A stretch of 64,000 nucleotides of DNA. It comes from Tubulanus polymorphus. Lineage: Eukaryota > Nemertea > Palaeonemertea > Tubulaniformes > Tubulanidae. The stretch spans positions 19,684,001-19,748,000 of the forward strand of contig NC_134025.1 of assembly GCF_964204645.1 (NCBI RefSeq), written 5' to 3'. The position numbers and the translations under genes are program-made. Position 1 is the first letter of the stretch; each line of letters begins with the position of its first letter. Under the pieces are notes generated by a model. It searched no databases and was not told the DNA's origin. It saw nothing but the letters and a program-made list of their open reading frames with translations. Positions 59,451 through 64,000 of this stretch are shown here, piece after piece.

Positions 59451-60859
59451 CTGAAATATTTTTCCTTACACTAGCATTTACATTAGACCTTGCTTTATCC
59501 TTTCTTACGAGTTTTTTTAGTACTGAAGACTTACAGATAAAAGGCATGTGTTATGAACGTTAATCCCCCATAGTTGACTAATCTATGTCTATTTTTTCTT
59601 ATGCTGATGGGCGCTGTGGAGATATATACAAATATAAAAGATAAAGGATATTGATTAAAGCGTCTTAAAAATGGCCCTTAAAAACTTCATTAACGTGTAA
59701 AAAGTGCTGATTTTGGAGCTGCCAGTCGGCCATCATAAATATATTTGAATTTCTATTTTCAATGGAATGAAATTAGATTAAATAGGACTTTGTAAAAATG
59801 CCAATAGATTTGAGGTATATACTTTTTGCTACACACTACAGAAATTGAAAAAAATTGAAAAATGCGGTGCATTGACTCGCAGAAAATTATGGACTAGGGT
59901 TTAGGGTTAGGATTAGGAAGGGTTAGGCTATTAGTAATAACTAGCGGTCCAGTGACGCTACACCCACGTGAAAAAGGGGTTTATGCTGAACGATATGACG
60001 ATTTCAATATTCAGCGCCCCCTGGTGAACATATACAGGAACCATTGAAAGTCACTGCACTCATACAGGAGCTACTATTATGCAATTGATTGTGGTTACAA
60101 AATATGCCATGGTTATTCAGTTAATTGAGCGTTCCCTGGTGGCCATATACAAAAACCAATGGCCTTAAAACTCACCGGTAGGTTGCTCGTTTCACTTTTA
60201 TTCAGAGGTTTTTTCTGGTGTGCAAAAAGTTCAAACTAATTCACTGGATTCTTAACTTTGCTGTGATTTTTTTTGGATCTAGGAGGCCAGAAACAAAGTC
60301 ACAATTTTAGTGAATCTTAAGATGACCAAGTTCAATCGACCTACTGCAAGGCACGCAATCTGGTGGCAATATATTCATCTGTGAATAATTTGTTTTTAAA
60401 CTACGCGTGGATGGTTAGGTTTTTCTCCACCCCTCCCCCCATTCGCTGTATATAGACCTAATGTGAAAAAACTCTAATTCATTGAGTTGAAACATGATCT
60501 GATCACGGTAACTCTCACCCGGCGGTCTTAAGGGACTAAAGTGTTTTTCTGCTATTAATAAACTGTTCTTTTTTATCTGTTTTTATTTCTACCTGAGACT
60601 GACAAACAAACTGTGTCACCAGATCTGATAAGAGACCATAATTCAAAATACCGATCATGGAACCAGACCCTGACAGTTTTAGTCAAAGATTTATAACAAT
60701 CGGGTTGGTGGGTCTATTTTGGTCCTCAGAATCTTGAAAGGCAATGTATTTCTTTTGCTTCAAAACTTAAGACCGGTTTATATTTGTTAGATCACATTTG
60801 GACTCAAGTCACATCTGTATAAGATGAAATTTAATCTGATGGTTAAAATCTATAATTAC

Positions 60860-60997
60860 CTAGATTCTCAGCAGGTCTGTCGCTGGCTTGTGTAACTGCG
60901 TTGATACTTATGTTCGTCGTATTACTGACACCGCTTACACTCAATTTAGAAGTGTCTACATTTATTACTGGTTTACTCTCTGCCATAGTACCCTGTA
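60860..60997 (-). CDS. first coding exon of an unrecognised gene (copy 1)
   Basis: Acceptor CTGTTTTTCAG, 11 nt of leader, then ATG at 60986. It reads MAESKPVINVDTSKLSVSGV onward for 42 codons to donor AATCTAG/GTAATT. Polar, Ser/Asn/Val-rich, low complexity, with no domain recognised. An acceptor just before the ATG implies an upstream 5'-UTR exon. Confidence 0.5.
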
Positions 60998-62938
60998 CTG
61001 AAAAACAGAATTCAGAATTCTGTCATTTCATATCAATAAGTGCAGCACATTTTTCCTGACCTAATTGTTTTGTTCAGTTTTTACATAGTTAGTCTCTATT
61101 CATTTTCAGACGCAGTGTTCTCCATTGTAAAAAAATTCGTAGGGGGGGTACGTACGAGCGCGGGGCCTTCCCCCAGAAAAATGTTCTTGGACTTACGAAT
61201 GGGTTTGGCAGATAACTTTCCCCCTACCCTTCCCCTTAAATGCCCTGCCTCTCCATCGGTTGCTCGCCCAAGTTATTGTTATGGTTCTTATGGCATTTCT
61301 ATTGTGGTTGTATATCTGCTGCTGCTTTCAATTTTTCTTAGTCTTTTCTATGGTTTACTCGTGTTCGAGGTTTTCTGGTTGTGGCAATTGTCACTTGGTC
61401 TGGCATATGCATGGTCGTAGAGGATCAGATTCGAGGTTACAGTTACGAACCATAAACCCTGCTCCTCCATGCCATATTGATTTAGGGTTATTTGATCTAT
61501 ACCTCGGTATATTTGAACTGGCCTGTCTTCTGAAATATTTTTCCTTACACTAGCATTTACATTAGACCTTGCTTTATCCTTTCTTACGAGTTTTTTTAGT
61601 ACTGAAGACTTACAGATAAAAGGCATGTGTTATGAACGTTAATCCCCCATAGTTGACTAATCTATGTCTATTTTTTCTTATGCTGATGGGCGCTGTGGAG
61701 ATATATACAAATATAAAAGATAAAGGATATTGATTAAAGCGTCTTAAAAATGGCCCTTAAAAACTTCATTAACGTGTAAAAAGTGCTGATTTTGGAGCTG
61801 CCAGTCGGCCATCATAAATATATTTGAATTTCTATTTTCAATGGAATGAAATTAGATTAAATAGGACTTTGTAAAAATGCCAATAGATTTGAGGTATATA
61901 CTTTTTGCTACACACTACAGAAATTGAAAAAAATTGAAAAATGCGGTGCATTGACTCGCAGAAAATTATGGACTAGGGTTTAGGGTTAGGATTAGGAAGG
62001 GTTAGGCTATTAGTAATAACTAGCGGTCCAGTGACGCTACACCCACGTGAAAAAGGGGTTTATGCTGAACGATATGACGATTTCAATATTCAGCGCCCCC
62101 TGGTGAACATATACAGGAACCATTGAAAGTCACTGCACTCATACAGGAGCTACTATTATGCAATTGATTGTGGTTACAAAATATGCCATGGTTATTCAGT
62201 TAATTGAGCGTTCCCTGGTGGCCATATACAAAAACCAATGGCCTTAAAACTCACCGGTAGGTTGCTCGTTTCACTTTTATTCAGAGGTTTTTTCTGGTGT
62301 GCAAAAAGTTCAAACTAATTCACTGGATTCTTAACTTTGCTGTGATTTTTTTTGGATCTAGGAGGCCAGAAACAAAGTCACAATTTTAGTGAATCTTAAG
62401 ATGACCAAGTTCAATCGACCTACTGCAAGGCACGCAATCTGGTGGCAATATATTCATCTGTGAATAATTTGTTTTTAAACTACGCGTGGATGGTTAGGTT
62501 TTTCTCCACCCCTCCCCCCATTCGCTGTATATAGACCTAATGTGAAAAAACTCTAATTCATTGAGTTGAAACATGATCTGATCACGGTAACTCTCACCCG
62601 GCGGTCTTAAGGGACTAAAGTGTTTTTCTGCTATTAATAAACTGTTCTTTTTTATCTGTTTTTATTTCTACCTGAGACTGACAAACAAACTGTGTCACCA
62701 GATCTGATAAGAGACCATAATTCAAAATACCGATCATGGAACCAGACCCTGACAGTTTTAGTCAAAGATTTATAACAATCGGGTTGGTGGGTCTATTTTG
62801 GTCCTCAGAATCTTGAAAGGCAATGTATTTCTTTTGCTTCAAAACTTAAGACCGGTTTATATTTGTTAGATCACATTTGGACTCAAGTCACATCTGTATA
62901 AGATGAAATTTAATCTGATGGTTAAAATCTATAATTAC

Positions 62939-63076
62939 CTAGATTCTCAGCAGGTCTGTCGCTGGCTTGTGTAACTGCGTTGATACTTATGTTCGTCGTA
63001 TTACTGACACCGCTTACACTCAATTTAGAAGTGTCTACATTTATTACTGGTTTACTCTCTGCCATAGTACCCTGTA
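62939..63076 (-). CDS. first coding exon of an unrecognised gene (copy 2)
   Basis: Identical to 60860-60997 by eye, shifted by 2079. A third copy would lie past the right edge. Confidence 0.5.
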
Positions 63077-64000
63077 CTGAAAAACAGAATTCAGAATTCT
63101 GTCATTTCATATCAATAAGTGCAGCACATTTTTCCTGACCTAATTGTTTTGTTCAGTTTTTACATAGTTAGTCTCTATTCATTTTCAGACGCAGTGTTCT
63201 CCATTGTAAAAAAATTCGTAGGGGGGGTACGTACGAGCGCGGGGCCTTCCCCCAGAAAAATGTTCTTGGACTTACGAATGGGTTTGGCAGATAACTTTCC
63301 CCCTACCCTTCCCCTTAAATGCCCTGCCTCTCCATCGGTTGCTCGCCCAAGTTATTGTTATGGTTCTTATGGCATTTCTATTGTGGTTGTATATCTGCTG
63401 CTGCTTTCAATTTTTCTTAGTCTTTTCTATGGTTTACTCGTGTTCGAGGTTTTCTGGTTGTGGCAATTGTCACTTGGTCTGGCATATGCATGGTCGTAGA
63501 GGATCAGATTCGAGGTTACAGTTACGAACCATAAACCCTGCTCCTCCATGCCATATTGATTTAGGGTTATTTGATCTATACCTCGGTATATTTGAACTGG
63601 CCTGTCTTCTGAAATATTTTTCCTTACACTAGCATTTACATTAGACCTTGCTTTATCCTTTCTTACGAGTTTTTTTAGTACTGAAGACTTACAGATAAAA
63701 GGCATGTGTTATGAACGTTAATCCCCCATAGTTGACTAATCTATGTCTATTTTTTCTTATGCTGATGGGCGCTGTGGAGATATATACAAATATAAAAGAT
63801 AAAGGATATTGATTAAAGCGTCTTAAAAATGGCCCTTAAAAACTTCATTAACGTGTAAAAAGTGCTGATTTTGGAGCTGCCAGTCGGCCATCATAAATAT
63901 ATTTGAATTTCTATTTTCAATGGAATGAAATTAGATTAAATAGGACTTTGTAAAAATGCCAATAGATTTGAGGTATATACTTTTTGCTACACACTACAGA

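Larger units (their letters stand above)
59110..64000 (+). repeat. 2079-bp tandem repeat, 2.35 copies, running off the window
   Basis: Units at 59110-61188, 61189-63267 and 63268-64000 start at GGACTTACGAATGGG. I found no difference between the units in the stretches compared. Each unit holds a pearl-like core fragment (60000-60175), a telomere-like GGGTTTAGGGTTAGG tract (59897), and the exon described at 60860. Confidence 0.95.

Noticed and set aside
59120-59474. Leu/Phe-rich plus-strand open stretches repeated every 2079 bp
   Set aside because: They are antisense to the better-supported minus-strand candidate exon and lack splice or domain evidence.

Overview
This window looks like nuclear DNA of a marine invertebrate. 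It is AT-rich, exons are short and flanked by GT/AG introns, and almost all of the rest is transposable elements and satellite DNA. I see no prokaryotic operon, rRNA or CRISPR array. The element mix (pearl/CvA-like tandem-repeat elements, Penelope, BEL/Pao, Ty3/gypsy, DIRS-like and Merlin fragments, many foldback MITEs) suits a lophotrochozoan or invertebrate deuterostome. The species cannot be named from this sequence.

Host genes are few. (1) A minus-strand gene with six phase-compatible exons (3133-4376 and 11742-11878) encodes a divergent 3-hydroxyacyl-CoA dehydrogenase NAD-binding domain; the residue at the usual catalytic His position is Arg. Its 7.4-kb intron holds a LINE tail, pearl-like repeats and a dead Ty3/gypsy pol. 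(2) A plus-strand two-exon gene (19091-20091) encodes an unrecognised protein of about 152 residues. (3) A minus-strand small exon, possibly with a terminal exon, lies inside a 2079-bp tandem duplication running off the right edge (59110-64000).

Layout: 1-6400 pearl-like repeats and the 3' part of gene 1. 6415-8620 Ty3/gypsy remnant. 12.1-17.3 kb nested TIR/foldback elements. 19-20.4 kb gene 2. 21.5-35.9 kb two oppositely oriented arrays of a 64-bp satellite, capped by matching unique sequence and separated by 5.6 kb of MITEs. 36.2-42.4 kb a multi-level nest of foldback/hAT-like elements whose insertion order can be read from target-site duplications. 42.5-49.0 kb a pearl-like element split by a Penelope-like element with a GIY-YIG domain and hammerhead-like motifs, plus an 1829-bp tandem duplication. 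49.1-50.3 kb BEL/Pao integrase remnant. 50.5-55.8 kb a Merlin transposase pseudogene split by a 4486-bp DNA transposon. 58.5-59.0 kb a DIRS-like RT fragment.

The best candidate for something undescribed is the 51077-55562 transposon. It has terminal inverted repeats, a 2-bp TA target duplication proved by restoring the Merlin reading frame, a repeated CGAACGTA motif near both ends, and a spliced gene of a family I recognise only as 'uncharacterised' (CxCxYCEN motif and basic N-terminus). This copy is damaged, but its architecture suggests that family is a transposase.
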